A DNA stretch of 64,000 bases from Phocaeicola barnesiae DSM 18169 = JCM 13652 (GTDB lineage: Bacteria; Bacteroidota; Bacteroidia; Bacteroidales; Bacteroidaceae), in contig NZ_KB894653.1 of the NCBI RefSeq assembly GCF_000374585.1, forward strand, positions 1 through 64,000. Direction: 5' to 3'. The notes under the pieces were generated by a model that saw only the letters and a program-made list of their open reading frames with translations, was not told the DNA's origin and searched no databases. The translations under genes were made by a program, and so were the position numbers. Shown here piece after piece: positions 17,040 through 28,100 of the stretch (position 1 is its first letter; each line of letters begins with the position of its first letter).

Positions 17040-19667
17040 GTGGCAAAGGATAATGAAGTCGTACTGACTCCCATGATGAAGCAATTCTTCGATTTGAAGG
17101 CGAAGCATCCGGATGCGATTATGCTCTTCAGATGCGGTGACTTTTATGAAACCTATTCGGAAGATGCCGTGGCGGCATCCGAGATTCTGGGAATCACTTT
17201 GACCAAACGGGCCAACGGACAGGCAAAGAGTGTAGAGATGGCGGGATTTCCTCACCATGCCCTCGATACGTATCTGCCTAAGCTGATCCGGGCCGGACGA
17301 CGGGTAGCTATCTGCGACCAGTTGGAAGACCCAAAACTGGCCAAAAAGCTGGTGAAGCGGGGAATTACCGAACTGGTGACCCCGGGGGTAGCCATCAACG
17401 ACAATGTACTTTCCTACAAAGAGAATAATTTCCTGGCGGCCGTACACTTCGGCAAGAACGTGTGTGGCGTAGCTTTTCTGGATATTTCCACCGGCGAGTT
17501 TATGACGGCCGAAGGAGCCCCCGAGTACATCGACAAGCTGCTGAACAACTTCGGTCCGAAAGAAGTCCTGTTCGAGCGGGGGAAACGGGGCATGTTCGAA
17601 GGGAATTTCGGGAACAAGTTCTTTACCTTCGAGCTGGATGACTGGGTATTCAACGAGACTTCCGCCCGCGAAAAACTACTGAAACATTTCGGTACACACT
17701 CCTTGAAGGGATTCGGAGTGGAACATCTGCACAATGGCATCATTGCTTCCGGAGCCATTCTGCAATACCTTGACATGACCCAGCATTACCAGACGAACCA
17801 CATCAAGGCACTGGCACGTCTGGAAGAAGACCGTTACGTTCGTCTGGACAAGTTTACGGTACGGAGTCTGGAACTGATGGGTAGCATGAACGAGGGGGGA
17901 ACCAGTCTGCTGGATATCATCGACCATACCATCAGTCCGATGGGAGCCCGTCTGCTGAAACGCTGGATGGTTTTTCCGCTCAAGGATGTGAAGCCTATCA
18001 ACGAACGGCTGGATGTGGTGGAGTTCTTTTTCCGCGAGCCGGAGTTCAAGGATTTCATCGAAGAGAAACTACACCTGATAGGCGATTTGGAACGTATCAT
18101 CTCGAAGGCGGTGGTAGGGCGTATCTCTCCGCGCGAGGTCGTACAGCTCAAGGTGGCTTTACAGGCCATCGAACCCATCAAGACGGCTTGTCTGCATGCT
18201 TCCGACGCAAGCCTGAACCGGATAGGGGGGCTGCTGAACCCGTGTGAGTCCATCCGCGACAAGATAGCCCGCGAAATCAAGAACGACCCTCCGTTGCTGG
18301 TCAACAAGGGGGGAGTCATCGCCGACGGAGTGAATGAAGAACTGGACGAGTTGCGTCGAATTTCCTATTCCGGAAAAGATTATCTCCTGCAGATTCAGCA
18401 ACGTGAAATCGAACAGACGGGCATTCCGAGTCTGAAGATAGCCTACAACAATGTGTTCGGTTATTACATCGAGGTGCGGAACGCCCACAAGGATAAGGTG
18501 CCTGCCGAATGGATACGCAAGCAGACGCTGGTGAACGCCGAGCGATACATCACGCAGGAACTGAAGGAGTACGAAGAAAAGATATTGGGTGCCGAAGACA
18601 AGATTCTGGCCTTGGAGACCAAGCTGTACAACGAGCTGGTGGCCTCACTGATGGATTATACCGAAGCCATTCAGGTCAACGCCAACCAGATAGCCCAACT
18701 GGACTGCCTGCTTTCGTTTGCCAATGTAGCCAAAGCCAACCGATACATCCGTCCGGTAATAGCCGACGACGATGTGCTGGACATTAAGCAGGGCCGTCAT
18801 CCGGTCATCGAGAAACAACTTCCGTTGGGAGAATCCTATATCGCCAACGATGTGTATCTGGATACGGAAACCCAACAGATAATCATCATCACCGGACCGA
18901 ACATGGCCGGTAAGTCTGCTTTGCTCCGCCAGACGGCACTGATTACCCTGATGGCACAAATCGGTTGTTTCGTGCCGGCGGAAAGTGCGCACATCGGTCT
19001 GGTAGACAAGATTTTCACCCGTGTAGGGGCGAGTGATAATATTTCGGTGGGCGAGTCTACCTTCATGGTGGAAATGAACGAGGCAGCCGATATTCTGAAT
19101 AACCTTTCGGCCCGGAGCCTGGTGCTCTTCGATGAATTGGGACGAGGAACTTCTACCTACGACGGTATTTCCATCGCATGGGCCATCGTAGAATATATTC
19201 ACGAGCACAAGAAAGCACATGCCCGTACACTGTTCGCTACCCATTATCACGAGTTGAACGACATGGAAGCCCAGTTCAAGCGTATCAAGAACTACAACGT
19301 ATCGGTGAAGGAAGTCGACAACAAGGTGATTTTCCTCCGCAAACTGGTACGGGGCGGGAGTGAACACTCTTTCGGTATCCATGTGGCGAAGATGGCGGGT
19401 ATGCCTAAATCCATCGTGAACCGTGCCGACGAAATCCTGCATCAGCTGGAAGAAGAGAACCGTCAGGAGGGTATCTCCTCGAAACCGAAGCCGGCTTCGA
19501 AGAAACAGGCTTCTTCGGATGGCATTCAGTTGAGCTTCTTCCAGTTGGACGACCCGGTTCTGTGTCAGATACGTGATGAAATCCTGCACCTGGATGTCAA
19601 TAACCTGACTCCGATAGAGGCGCTGAACAAGCTGAACGAAATCAAGAAGATTGTGCGGGGGAAATAA
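17040..19667 (+). CDS. mutS: DNA mismatch repair protein MutS
   Basis: MutS recognises mismatches and small loops and starts repair with MutL. The 875-residue protein has the full MutS1 layout: the N-terminal mismatch-binding domain with the conserved CGDFYETY (Phe-X-Glu wedge), connector, lever and clamp domains, and an ATPase with Walker [10 protein letters not shown] near residue 619 and Walker [14 protein letters not shown], followed by the ATHYHEL switch. The start appears to be GTG at 17040, preceded by an AAAGAAAGGAAAG ribosome-binding purine tract; an ATG at 17073 would remove conserved residues. mutL is not adjacent. Confidence 0.96.
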   Translation: MAKDNEVVLTPMMKQFFDLKAKHPDAIMLFRCGDFYETYSEDAVAASEILGITLTKRANGQAKSVEMAGFPHHALDTYLPKLIRAGRRVAICDQLEDPKLAKKLVKRGITELVTPGVAINDNVLSYKENNFLAAVHFGKNVCGVAFLDISTGEFMTAEGAPEYIDKLLNNFGPKEVLFERGKRGMFEGNFGNKFFTFELDDWVFNETSAREKLLKHFGTHSLKGFGVEHLHNGIIASGAILQYLDMTQHYQTNHIKALARLEEDRYVRLDKFTVRSLELMGSMNEGGTSLLDIIDHTISPMGARLLKRWMVFPLKDVKPINERLDVVEFFFREPEFKDFIEEKLHLIGDLERIISKAVVGRISPREVVQLKVALQAIEPIKTACLHASDASLNRIGGLLNPCESIRDKIAREIKNDPPLLVNKGGVIADGVNEELDELRRISYSGKDYLLQIQQREIEQTGIPSLKIAYNNVFGYYIEVRNAHKDKVPAEWIRKQTLVNAERYITQELKEYEEKILGAEDKILALETKLYNELVASLMDYTEAIQVNANQIAQLDCLLSFANVAKANRYIRPVIADDDVLDIKQGRHPVIEKQLPLGESYIANDVYLDTETQQIIIITGPNMAGKSALLRQTALITLMAQIGCFVPAESAHIGLVDKIFTRVGASDNISVGESTFMVEMNEAADILNNLSARSLVLFDELGRGTSTYDGISIAWAIVEYIHEHKKAHARTLFATHYHELNDMEAQFKRIKNYNVSVKEVDNKVIFLRKLVRGGSEHSFGIHVAKMAGMPKSIVNRADEILHQLEEENRQEGISSKPKPASKKQASSDGIQLSFFQLDDPVLCQIRDEILHLDVNNLTPIEALNKLNEIKKIVRGK

Positions 19668-19710
19668 AATAAGGATGTTAGTTTTGAGGAGGTAAATTAA
19701 AGTTATTTGG

Positions 19711-19741
19711 TTTGCCTCTCCCAAACCTTTTTGTATCTTTG
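19711..19741 (+). promoter_or_regulatory. Promoter of AAA ATPase gene
   Basis: TTTG (19711-19714), 19-base spacer and TATCTTTG (19734-19741). It supports the ATG at 19788 rather than any start upstream. Confidence 0.7.
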
Positions 19742-19787
19742 GATTTCAAACGTTTTTCCGTTATTCATTATTAATATTCATAGCTAC

Positions 19788-21353
19788 ATGAAATATCCCA
19801 TTGGCATACAGAGTTTCGAACGTATCATCGAAGGCGGTTATGTCTACGTTGACAAGACTGAATTAGTCTATAGGCTGACCCACGAGAGCAGTATCTGTTT
19901 TCTGAGCCGTCCCCGCCGCTTCGGGAAGAGTCTGCTGGTATCTACGTTGGAGAACTATTACAGGGGGCGTAAGGAATTGTTCAAGGGATTGGCGATGGAG
20001 CAACTTGAAACAGAGTGGAAGGTATATCCGGTGTTTCATGTGGATTTCAACGGTTCGGACTTTACCCAGGAAGGTGTGTTGGAAATTGTGTTGGAAGATT
20101 ACGTTATGAAATGGGAAAAGCAGTATGGGGTGCAGGCGAATGAGAAACTACCGGTAGGTCTTCGTTTCCGCGATGTGCTCTGTGCGGTTCATGAACAGAC
20201 AGGTTGTCGTGCGGTGGTACTTATCGATGAATATGACAAACCGATTCTGGATGTACTGGATGTCAATTCGAACCTGGAAGAACATCACCGCAATGTGTTG
20301 AAGGCTTTTTATTCTGTATTCAAGAATGCCGACAGCCATTTGCAGTTTGTCTTGCTTACAGGGGTAACCAAATTCTCACAAGTAAGTGTATTCAGCGGTT
20401 TCAACCAGCCGGATGATATCAGTATGGACCCTGTTTATGAGGCTTTGTGCGGTATTACACAAAAGGAGTTGGAGCACTATTTTTCCGGACCGATTGCTGA
20501 TATGGCAGATGTGTATGGTTATAGTGTAGAAGAAATGAAACAACGTCTGAAGCAGCAGTATGACGGGTATCATTTCAGCAAAAAGCTGACAGATGTATAT
20601 AATCCTTTCAGTCTGCTCAATGCGATGAAGAAGAGTGGTCTGGATAATTATTGGTTCCAGTCGGGTACCCCCACTTATTTGCTTCGTCTGCTGGCTCATT
20701 TCAAGGAAAATATGAATGAGTTGACAGGTAAATATTATACGCAGGAAGAATTTATTGATTATAAGGCCGATGTGGAACAACCGTTACCGATGATTTATCA
20801 GAGTGGTTATTTGACCATCAAGGATTACGATATACGAAGGAATAAATTTTTGTTGGATTTTCCCAATAATGAGGTGAAGAATGGTTTTTTGACGATGCTG
20901 GTTGCATCGTATCTGCAACCCGAAGAATCGTTTTCTTGCTGGATTGATACTGTTGTTGATGCGTTGGATGCTGGTAAGCCGGATATATTGTGTGAATTGT
21001 TCACTTCTTTCTTGTCCAGCATTCCTTATACCATGCGTCGCAAAGAAAACGAAGCGGAGCGGGAACGTTATTTTCAGTATACCTTTTATTTGATTATGCG
21101 TTTGATAAGTGTCTATGTAGTATATGTAGAGAAAATGCAGAGTCAGGGTAGGGTAGATTGTGTGGTAGAAACGTCCAAGTATATCTATATCTTTGAATTC
21201 AAGTTGGATGGAACTGCTGCTGAAGCGTTGCGGCAGATAGAGGACAAGGGGTATGCCCGTGAATATGCTTCGGATTCGCGGAAACTTTTCCGGATAGGTG
21301 CCACTTTTTCTTCTGAAACAGGTACTATCGGGGAGTGGGAAACTGTTTCTTGA
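19788..21353 (+). CDS. AAA family ATPase with PD-(D/E)XK nuclease tail
   Basis: This 521-residue protein belongs to the widespread AAA-ATPase-like (DUF1703) family of Bacteroidota. It opens with the family signature YPIGIQSFERIIEGGYVYVDKT, then FLSRPRRFGKSLL (P-loop-like, about residues 38-50) and VVLIDEYDKPILD (Walker B-like). The C-terminal part contains GRVDCVVET and IFEFKLDG near residues 455-470, the PD-(D/E)XK core of the nuclease superfamily. Many copies occur per genome in this phylum and their role is unsettled. It is monocistronic. The ATG at 19788 agrees with both the signature and the promoter. Confidence 0.85.
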   Translation: MKYPIGIQSFERIIEGGYVYVDKTELVYRLTHESSICFLSRPRRFGKSLLVSTLENYYRGRKELFKGLAMEQLETEWKVYPVFHVDFNGSDFTQEGVLEIVLEDYVMKWEKQYGVQANEKLPVGLRFRDVLCAVHEQTGCRAVVLIDEYDKPILDVLDVNSNLEEHHRNVLKAFYSVFKNADSHLQFVLLTGVTKFSQVSVFSGFNQPDDISMDPVYEALCGITQKELEHYFSGPIADMADVYGYSVEEMKQRLKQQYDGYHFSKKLTDVYNPFSLLNAMKKSGLDNYWFQSGTPTYLLRLLAHFKENMNELTGKYYTQEEFIDYKADVEQPLPMIYQSGYLTIKDYDIRRNKFLLDFPNNEVKNGFLTMLVASYLQPEESFSCWIDTVVDALDAGKPDILCELFTSFLSSIPYTMRRKENEAERERYFQYTFYLIMRLISVYVVYVEKMQSQGRVDCVVETSKYIYIFEFKLDGTAAEALRQIEDKGYAREYASDSRKLFRIGATFSSETGTIGEWETVS

Positions 21354-21402
21354 TTTGATAAATCGTTATGGAAGCTTGAAGTTTGGAGAGATTGGAATAC
21401 AC

Positions 21403-21438
21403 AAAAAATCCCTAAGAAACAACTCTCAGGGATTTTTT
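21403..21438 (-). terminator. tRNA-Gln terminator
   Basis: The perfect arms AAAAAATCCCT and AGGGATTTTTT lie 4 bases beyond the 3' end of tRNA-Gln. It may also end the ATPase transcript on the plus strand. Confidence 0.85.
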
Positions 21439-21441
21439 CAG

Positions 21442-21512
21442 TTGGACTACCAGGATTCGAACCTGGACAAACAGAACCAAAACCTGTTGTGCTACCATTA
21501 CACCATAGTCCA
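21442..21512 (-). tRNA. tRNA-Gln (TTG)
   Basis: On the minus strand a 71-base cloverleaf has acceptor arms TGGACTA/TAGTCCA, an anticodon stem ACAGG/TCTGT with a TTTTGGT loop (anticodon TTG), and a T arm with GGTTCGAATCC. The discriminator base is A and CCA is not encoded. Promoter and terminator flank it. Confidence 0.95.
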
Positions 21513-21542
21513 AACTTTCGGTGCTTTCCTCAGAAAGCGATG

Positions 21543-21550
21543 CAAAGATA
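21543..21550 (-). promoter_or_regulatory. tRNA-Gln -7 box
   Basis: TATCTTTG on the minus strand with a TTTG about 21 bases further upstream, 31 bases before the tRNA. Confidence 0.65.
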
Positions 21551-21613
21551 AGAGTTTTGCACTGTATTCTCCAAATATTTTTCCACTTTTTTTAGCATTC
21601 CCTTTTTTCGTTG

Positions 21614-21621
21614 TACTTTTG
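21614..21621 (+). promoter_or_regulatory. -7 box of first tricorn-like gene
   Basis: TACTTTTG, 24 bases before the ATG. Confidence 0.5.
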
Positions 21622-21644
21622 CTTAAAATCATGAACAACGGAAT

Positions 21645-24600
21645 ATGAAAAAGCTATTACTTTCTTTAGCCTTCGGAATGGGAGCAGCCGGTGCGATGGC
21701 CGTTACCCCATTGTGGATGCGCGATGTACGCATCTCGCCCGACGGCAAGCAGATTCTCTTTTGTTACAAAGGAGATATTTATAAGGTGGCTTCCGGCGGA
21801 GGTGAAGCTGTACAGTTGACTACCCAGGATTCGTATGAATCGGCTCCGGTATGGTCGCCGGACGGTAAGCAGATAGCGTTTGCCAGCGACCGTTTCGGCA
21901 ATCAGGATGTCTTTGTCATGCCGGCCGACGGAGGTCCGGCCAAGCGTCTGACTACCCATTCGGCCGGAGAAACCCCACAGGCCTTCTCACCCGACGGTCA
22001 GTACGTTCTGTTCTCTGCCAGTATCCAGGATCCGGCCAGTAGTGCCTTGTTCCCAACCTCGGCCATGACCGAACTGTATCAGGTACCGGTGGCCGGTGGA
22101 AGAGTCCGTCAGGTATTGGGAACTCCTGCCGAGATGGTCAGCTTCAGCCCTGCAGGAGATGTTTTCCTGTATCAGGATAGGAAAGGGTTTGAAGACGAAT
22201 GGCGCAAGCATCATACCTCTTCCATCACCCGCGATGTCTGGATGTATGATACCCGTACCGGAAAGCATACCAATCTGACCAATCGTCCCGGAGAAGACCG
22301 GAACCCGGTATTTGCTCCCGACGGCAAACAGGTGTATTTCTTGAGCGAACGGGAAAAAGGTTCGTTCAATGTCTACCGGTTCCCGTTGGATAATCCGAAA
22401 CAGGTACAACCGTTGACTTCGTTCACGACTCATCCGGTCCGTTTCCTTTCCGTAGCCGGAAACGGTACCTTGTGTTATACCTACGACGGAGAAATCTATA
22501 CCCAGGCTCCTCAGGGACAGCCGCAGAAAGTAGCCGTTTCGCTGATTACCGACGCTGCCGAACTGCCGGAAACCCTGACTTTCACGAAAGGGGCCAGTGA
22601 AGCAGTTGTTTCGCCGGATGGCAAGCAGGTAGCTTTCATTGTCCGTGGAGAAGTGTTTGTCACTTCCGTAGAATATGGAACTACCAAGCAGATTACTCAT
22701 ACACCGGCCACCGAGAAGGGACTTTCGTTTGCTCCTGATAACCGTACTTTGGTTTATGCCAGTGAACGGTCCGGAAACTGGCAGCTCTATACGGCACGGA
22801 TTGCCCGGGAGGAAGACCCGAATTTCCCGAACGCTACCTTGATAGACGAAGAAGTGTTGCTTCCGTCTGAAACCGTGGAACGGATGTATCCTCAGTTCTC
22901 TCCCGATGGCAAGGAAGTGGCCTTCATCGAAGACCGTAGCCGGCTGATGGTGGTCAATCTGGCTACCAAGCAAGTGAGACAGGTAACTGACGGTTCCCTG
23001 TGGTACAGTACCGACGGTAATTTCTCGTATAGCTGGTCGCCCGACGGAAAATGGTTTACTTTGGAATGCATCGGCAACCGTCACGACCCGTATTCCGATA
23101 TCGGCCTGGTACGTGCCGACGGAACTGGAAAGGTGGTCAATCTGACCGGAAGCGGTTATACCAGCAGTTCTCCACGCTGGGTAATGGACGGTAACGCCAT
23201 TCTCTTTACTACCGAACGTTACGGTATGCGTAACCATGCTTCGTGGGGTTCGCTGGACGATGTGATGCTGGTTTTCGTCAACCAGGATGCGTACGACAAG
23301 TTCCGTCTGAGCAAGGAGGATTATGAACTCCAGAAGGAACTGGAGAAGGAACAGGATGAGGCTGCCGATAAGAAGGATGATAAGAAAAAAGACGATAAGA
23401 AATCGGATAAGAAAAAGGAGGAGCCGGCAAAGGACATTGTGGTGGAACTGGACGGTATTCAGGACCGGATTGTCCGTCTGACTCCGAATTCGTCGAGTCT
23501 GGCCTCGGCTATCCTTTCGAAAGACGGTGAACAACTGTACTACCTTTCTTCGTTCGAAGGTGGATTCGATATGTGGAAGATGGACCTGCGCAAGCATGAA
23601 ACCAAGCTGCTGCACAAGATGGATGCCGGTTGGGGAAACATGGAACTCGATAAGGAAGGAAAGAACCTGTTTGTATTGGGAGCCGGAACCTTACAGAAGA
23701 TGGACACCGGTTCGGACGCCTTGAAGCCGGTATCGTATAAGGCAGTGCTGAAGATGGACCGGGCGGCCGAACGGGAATACATGTTCGACCATGTTTGCAA
23801 GCAGGAAAAGAAACGTTTCTACGAGGTGAACATGCACGGAGTAGACTGGGAAATGCTGTCTGCCAGCTACCGGAAGTTCCTGCCTCATATCAACAACAAT
23901 TATGACTTTGCCGAACTGTTGAGCGAATTGCTGGGCGAACTGAATGTATCGCATACCGGCGGCCGTTTTTATCCGTCTGTGCCGGGTGAGTCTACTGGAA
24001 ACCTGGGAATCCTGTATGATTGGGATTACGAAGGAAACGGAGTACGTGTGGCTGAAATTGTAGAGAAAGGTCCTTTCGACCGGAAGAACACACGTCTGAA
24101 AGCCGGTATGGTCATCGAAAAGATAAATGGGGAAACGATTGCCCCCAATACCGATTATTCTACCTTATTAAATGGTAAAAGTGGAAAGAAGGTATTGGTA
24201 TCACTGTATGACCCGCAGAGCGGTTCCCGTTGGGATGAGGTGGTGAAGCCTATCAGTAACGGCAGTTTCCAGGATTTGCTTTACAAACGCTGGGTGAAAC
24301 AACGGGCTGCCGATGTGGAAAAATGGTCGAACGGTCGATTGGGGTATGTACACATTGAATCGATGGACGACGGTAGTTTCCGTACGGTCTATTCCGATAT
24401 TTTGGGTAAATACAATAATTGTGAAGGAATTGTCATCGATACCCGTTTCAACGGTGGGGGTCGTCTGCACGAAGATATTGAAGTCTTGTTCTCGGGCAAG
24501 AAGTACCTGACGCAGGTAGTCCGCGGACGGGAAGCCTGCGATATGCCGAGCCGCCGTTGGAACAAGCCTTCCATCATGGTGCAATGCGAAGCCAATTATT

Positions 24601-24887
24601 CGAATGCACACGGTACGCCGTGGGTTTATCATTACAAACAGATGGGTAAACTGGTCGGTGCCCCCGTACCTGGAACCATGACTACGGTCAGCTGGGAACG
24701 TCTGCAGGACCCGTCTTTGGTGTTCGGTATTCCGGTGGTAGGCTATCGTACGGAAGACGGTTCTTATCTGGAGAACAAGCAGCTGGAACCGGATATCTAT
24801 GTACTCAATGCTCCGGAGACCATCGTCAAGGGAGAAGATACCCAGCTGAAGGCAGCTGTAGATGAATTGCTGAAGGAGTTGAAATAA
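21645..24887 (+). CDS. Tricorn-like S41 peptidase, probably lacking the nucleophile
   Basis: This 1080-residue secreted protein has a signal peptide (to about residue 19), then two stretches of WD40/TolB-like propeller repeats marked by repeated SPDGKQI/AFASDR motifs, a Lys/Asp-rich linker near 565-605, a tricorn C1-type helical region, a PDZ domain (about 780-860) and an S41 core. Tricorn proteases trim peptides. However, where the active enzyme has Ser-Asp-Gly (compare ASDGD in the second copy at 45491), this protein reads NAHGT, with Ala988 and His989. The SHTGG histidine region is kept. It may be a pseudo-protease or use altered chemistry. It has its own promoter and terminator. Confidence 0.85.
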   Translation: MKKLLLSLAFGMGAAGAMAVTPLWMRDVRISPDGKQILFCYKGDIYKVASGGGEAVQLTTQDSYESAPVWSPDGKQIAFASDRFGNQDVFVMPADGGPAKRLTTHSAGETPQAFSPDGQYVLFSASIQDPASSALFPTSAMTELYQVPVAGGRVRQVLGTPAEMVSFSPAGDVFLYQDRKGFEDEWRKHHTSSITRDVWMYDTRTGKHTNLTNRPGEDRNPVFAPDGKQVYFLSEREKGSFNVYRFPLDNPKQVQPLTSFTTHPVRFLSVAGNGTLCYTYDGEIYTQAPQGQPQKVAVSLITDAAELPETLTFTKGASEAVVSPDGKQVAFIVRGEVFVTSVEYGTTKQITHTPATEKGLSFAPDNRTLVYASERSGNWQLYTARIAREEDPNFPNATLIDEEVLLPSETVERMYPQFSPDGKEVAFIEDRSRLMVVNLATKQVRQVTDGSLWYSTDGNFSYSWSPDGKWFTLECIGNRHDPYSDIGLVRADGTGKVVNLTGSGYTSSSPRWVMDGNAILFTTERYGMRNHASWGSLDDVMLVFVNQDAYDKFRLSKEDYELQKELEKEQDEAADKKDDKKKDDKKSDKKKEEPAKDIVVELDGIQDRIVRLTPNSSSLASAILSKDGEQLYYLSSFEGGFDMWKMDLRKHETKLLHKMDAGWGNMELDKEGKNLFVLGAGTLQKMDTGSDALKPVSYKAVLKMDRAAEREYMFDHVCKQEKKRFYEVNMHGVDWEMLSASYRKFLPHINNNYDFAELLSELLGELNVSHTGGRFYPSVPGESTGNLGILYDWDYEGNGVRVAEIVEKGPFDRKNTRLKAGMVIEKINGETIAPNTDYSTLLNGKSGKKVLVSLYDPQSGSRWDEVVKPISNGSFQDLLYKRWVKQRAADVEKWSNGRLGYVHIESMDDGSFRTVYSDILGKYNNCEGIVIDTRFNGGGRLHEDIEVLFSGKKYLTQVVRGREACDMPSRRWNKPSIMVQCEANYSNAHGTPWVYHYKQMGKLVGAPVPGTMTTVSWERLQDPSLVFGIPVVGYRTEDGSYLENKQLEPDIYVLNAPETIVKGEDTQLKAAVDELLKELK

Positions 24888-24905
24888 TCTGTACTTTTTT
24901 ATCTG

Positions 24906-24953
24906 AAATACCCGTCTCAATTTGAGAAATTCAAATTTGGGACGGGTATTTTA
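24906..24953 (+). terminator. Terminator of tricorn-like gene
   Basis: A long stem AAATACCCGTC.../GACGGGTATTT, with an internal AATTTG/CAAATT pair, lies 18 bases after the stop. Confidence 0.8.
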
Positions 24954-25086
24954 ATTGTATGGGGCGTATTTTTCTTAGAAAGAGATTGTGTGACTTGATA
25001 ATCAGTTACTTGCGTAAAATTGATGATAGCTTTGTATAACAGTAAATAAGAGAGAATATTTCTGAAAGTGTATTTTTGTAATATTT

Positions 25087-25120
25087 TTTGCTAAGGGAAT
25101 AATTTTATTTCATATATTTG
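25087..25120 (+). promoter_or_regulatory. susC promoter
   Basis: TTTG (25087-25090) and TATATTTG (25113-25120), spaced 22 bases, with a leader of about 55 bases before susC. Confidence 0.55.
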
Positions 25121-25181
25121 CATAATGATAATTTTCTTTCTAAGAAAATAGCAAGAATAGTTAAACCTAAATTTAATTCTT

Positions 25182-28100
25182 ATGCAAAAACAAGTTAGAC
25201 TTGTCAGTATGCTCTTGTGTTTAGGCATGGGGGTTGCAGGAGGACTTCCTGCGTATGCATCCAGTGAATCAGTTTCTGTACAACAGCAGAACGGTATCTG
25301 TAAAGGTGTCGTTAAAGATGGTACCGGTGAACCGGTTATCGGTGCTTCTGTGTTAGTCAAAGGGACTACTAACGGTACGATTACGGATATTGATGGTAAT
25401 TTTACTATCAGTGGAGTCAAGAAAGGTGCTACCATTGAAGTTTCTTTTGTAGGATATGTTACTCAAAACATTGTCTGGAACGGTTCGGCCTTGAATGTAA
25501 CTTTGAAGGATGAAACCCAGGCACTTGAGGAGGTTGTTGTTGTAGGTTACGGTACACAAAAGAAAGCCAACTTGTCTGGTTCTGTTGCTTCAGTAGACAG
25601 TAAGCAGTTGCAGAATCGACCGATTCAGAACGTCAGCAGCGGTTTGCAAGGTTTGATGCCGGGTGTAACCATTACGGGAACCAACGGTGCTCCGGGTATG
25701 GATAGCGGTAGCATCCGCGTACGTGGTACCGGTACCTTGAATACGGCTTCTCCTTATATCCTGATTGATGGAGTTGAATCCGAAACCATGAGTGCCATCG
25801 ACCCGAACGATATTGCCAGTATTTCTGTATTGAAGGATGCGGCTTCGGCTGCCATCTACGGTTCAAAGGCTGCCAACGGTGTAATCTTGATTACTACCAA
25901 ACGTGGTTCTTCCGGTAAACCGAAAATCTCTTACAGCGGTTATGTCAGCTTCCAGAATACTACCGAAACCATCGATCGTCTGGATTCTTACGACTATGCC
26001 AGCATGTATAACGATGCATTGAGAGCCGAAGGAAAGGCTGCACGTTTTACCGATGAAGAATTGCAGAAATTTAAGGACGGTACAGATCCGAACTATCCGA
26101 ATACGGACTGGTACGGTTTGGCATACAAAACCGGTATTCAGCATCGTCATAACCTGAATATCAACGGCGGTAACGAGAATGTCCGTTACATGGGTTCGTT
26201 GGGTTACCTGAACCAGACCGGTGTATTGCCGAATGCTGACCGTGAGCAGTTCAATGCGCGTACTAACTTGGATATGAAAATCAATGACCGCTTGAGTGCC
26301 AAGATGAGTCTGGCTTTCATCAAGAATAAATATAACGACCCGAGTTCTGCTTATTATGGTGGTAGTTCTGACCAGATTATCCGTCAGTTGAACCTGATTG
26401 CTCCTTGGATTGTAGCTCGTTATCCAGACGGAACCTGGGGAACTATTTCAGACGGTAGCCCGATTGCGTGGTTGGATTCCGGTATGAAAGTTACTCGTGA
26501 TAACTACAACTTCACAGGAAGTGCTTCATTGGACTATAAGATTATAGACGGCTTGGTATTGACGGCTACCGGTTCTTATGTGAATAACTACCAGAATTAT
26601 ACTTATTTCCAAAAGTTTATCCAATACAATGCCAACAAAGCTTCTGACCCGAACTCACTCGATGAACGTGATTACCGTTGGGACCGTACGAACTACGATT
26701 TGTTGCTGAATTACGACAAGACATTCGGTAAGCACAACATCAAAGGATTGTTGGGTTGGCATACAGAAAAATACAATTATAAATATACCAAAGCATATCG
26801 TCAGAATTTTCCGAATAATGAACTGACCGACATTAATGCCGGTGATGCCTCTACACAGACGAATGAAGGTTATACCCGTGAACTGGCTATGCTTTCATGG
26901 TTTGCACGTGTCAACTATGATTTCGCTGGCAAATACCTGCTGGAAGCCAATATCCGTGCCGATGCTTCTTCCCGCTTCGCTGAAGGTAACCGTTGGGGAT
27001 ATTTCCCGTCATTCTCCGGTGCATGGCGTATCAGTGAAGAATCCTTTATGGAAAATACCAGAAGCTGGTTGAGTACTTTGAAAATCCGTGCTTCTTGGGG
27101 TATGTTGGGTAATCAGGATGCATTGTCTGGTGATGGATCCTCTAGTTATTATCCGGCTTTGAGTACCTACAATGTCGGTGCCACTTATCCATTCGGCGGT
27201 GCCTTGAATTCCGGTTATTACCAAAGCAATTACTGTTTGAGTACCATTTCTTGGGAAAAGGCTACTACCTGGGGTATCGGTGTGGACTTCGCTTTTCTGA
27301 ACAATAAGATCAACGGTTCTATCGATTATTACAACCGTAAGACTATCGACATCCTGATGGATGTATCTGTTCCGAATGAATTTGCTTTGGGAGCTTATAA
27401 AGATAATGTGGGTTCTGTTCGTAACAACGGTGTGGAATTGAATATCAGTTACAACGATCGGTGGGGTGACTGGTCATTCGGTGTAGCAGCTAACTTTGCT
27501 TACAACAAGAATAAAATTCTTGACTTAGGTGACGGAGACCCTGATAAATATTTGGAAACCGGATATACTCAGCGTAATAGAGTAGGGCAAGCCATGAATA
27601 CCTATTATATTTACGAAACTGACGGTTTCTTCAATTCTCAGGAAGAGGCTGACGCTTTCCAGGAAAAATACGGTAATCCGTTTGGTGGCGGTGATTTCAA
27701 GGCTGGTGACCTGCGTTATGTAGACACTAACGGTGACGGCAAACTGAATGGAGACGACCGTATCTATTACGGTTCTACCGACCCTGTATATACTTTCGGT
27801 TTGAATTTGAATGCCGGTTGGAAAGGATTTGACTTGTCTTTGATGTTCAACGGTGCTGCCAAAGTATACCGTCTGTTTGACTCACACGAAGTATACGGTG
27901 CCTTCTCCGGTGATGCCGGACACCCGGCTTCCATCTGGAAAGATGCCTGGACAGAAACCAACAAGGATGCTTCCATGCCGCGTATCTTTACCGATACCAA
28001 CTCTCCGAGTAGTTCACGTAATGCACAGTCTACTTTCTGGTTGCAGAATACCAGCTATCTGCGTCTGAAGAATCTGCAGTTCGGTTATACTTTACCGAAG

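Noticed and set aside
21987-23615. A 542-codon open frame on the minus strand inside the first tricorn-like gene
   Set aside because: It is fully antisense to a gene with clear domains and signal peptide, and its product is His/Arg-rich low-complexity sequence without recognisable motifs.
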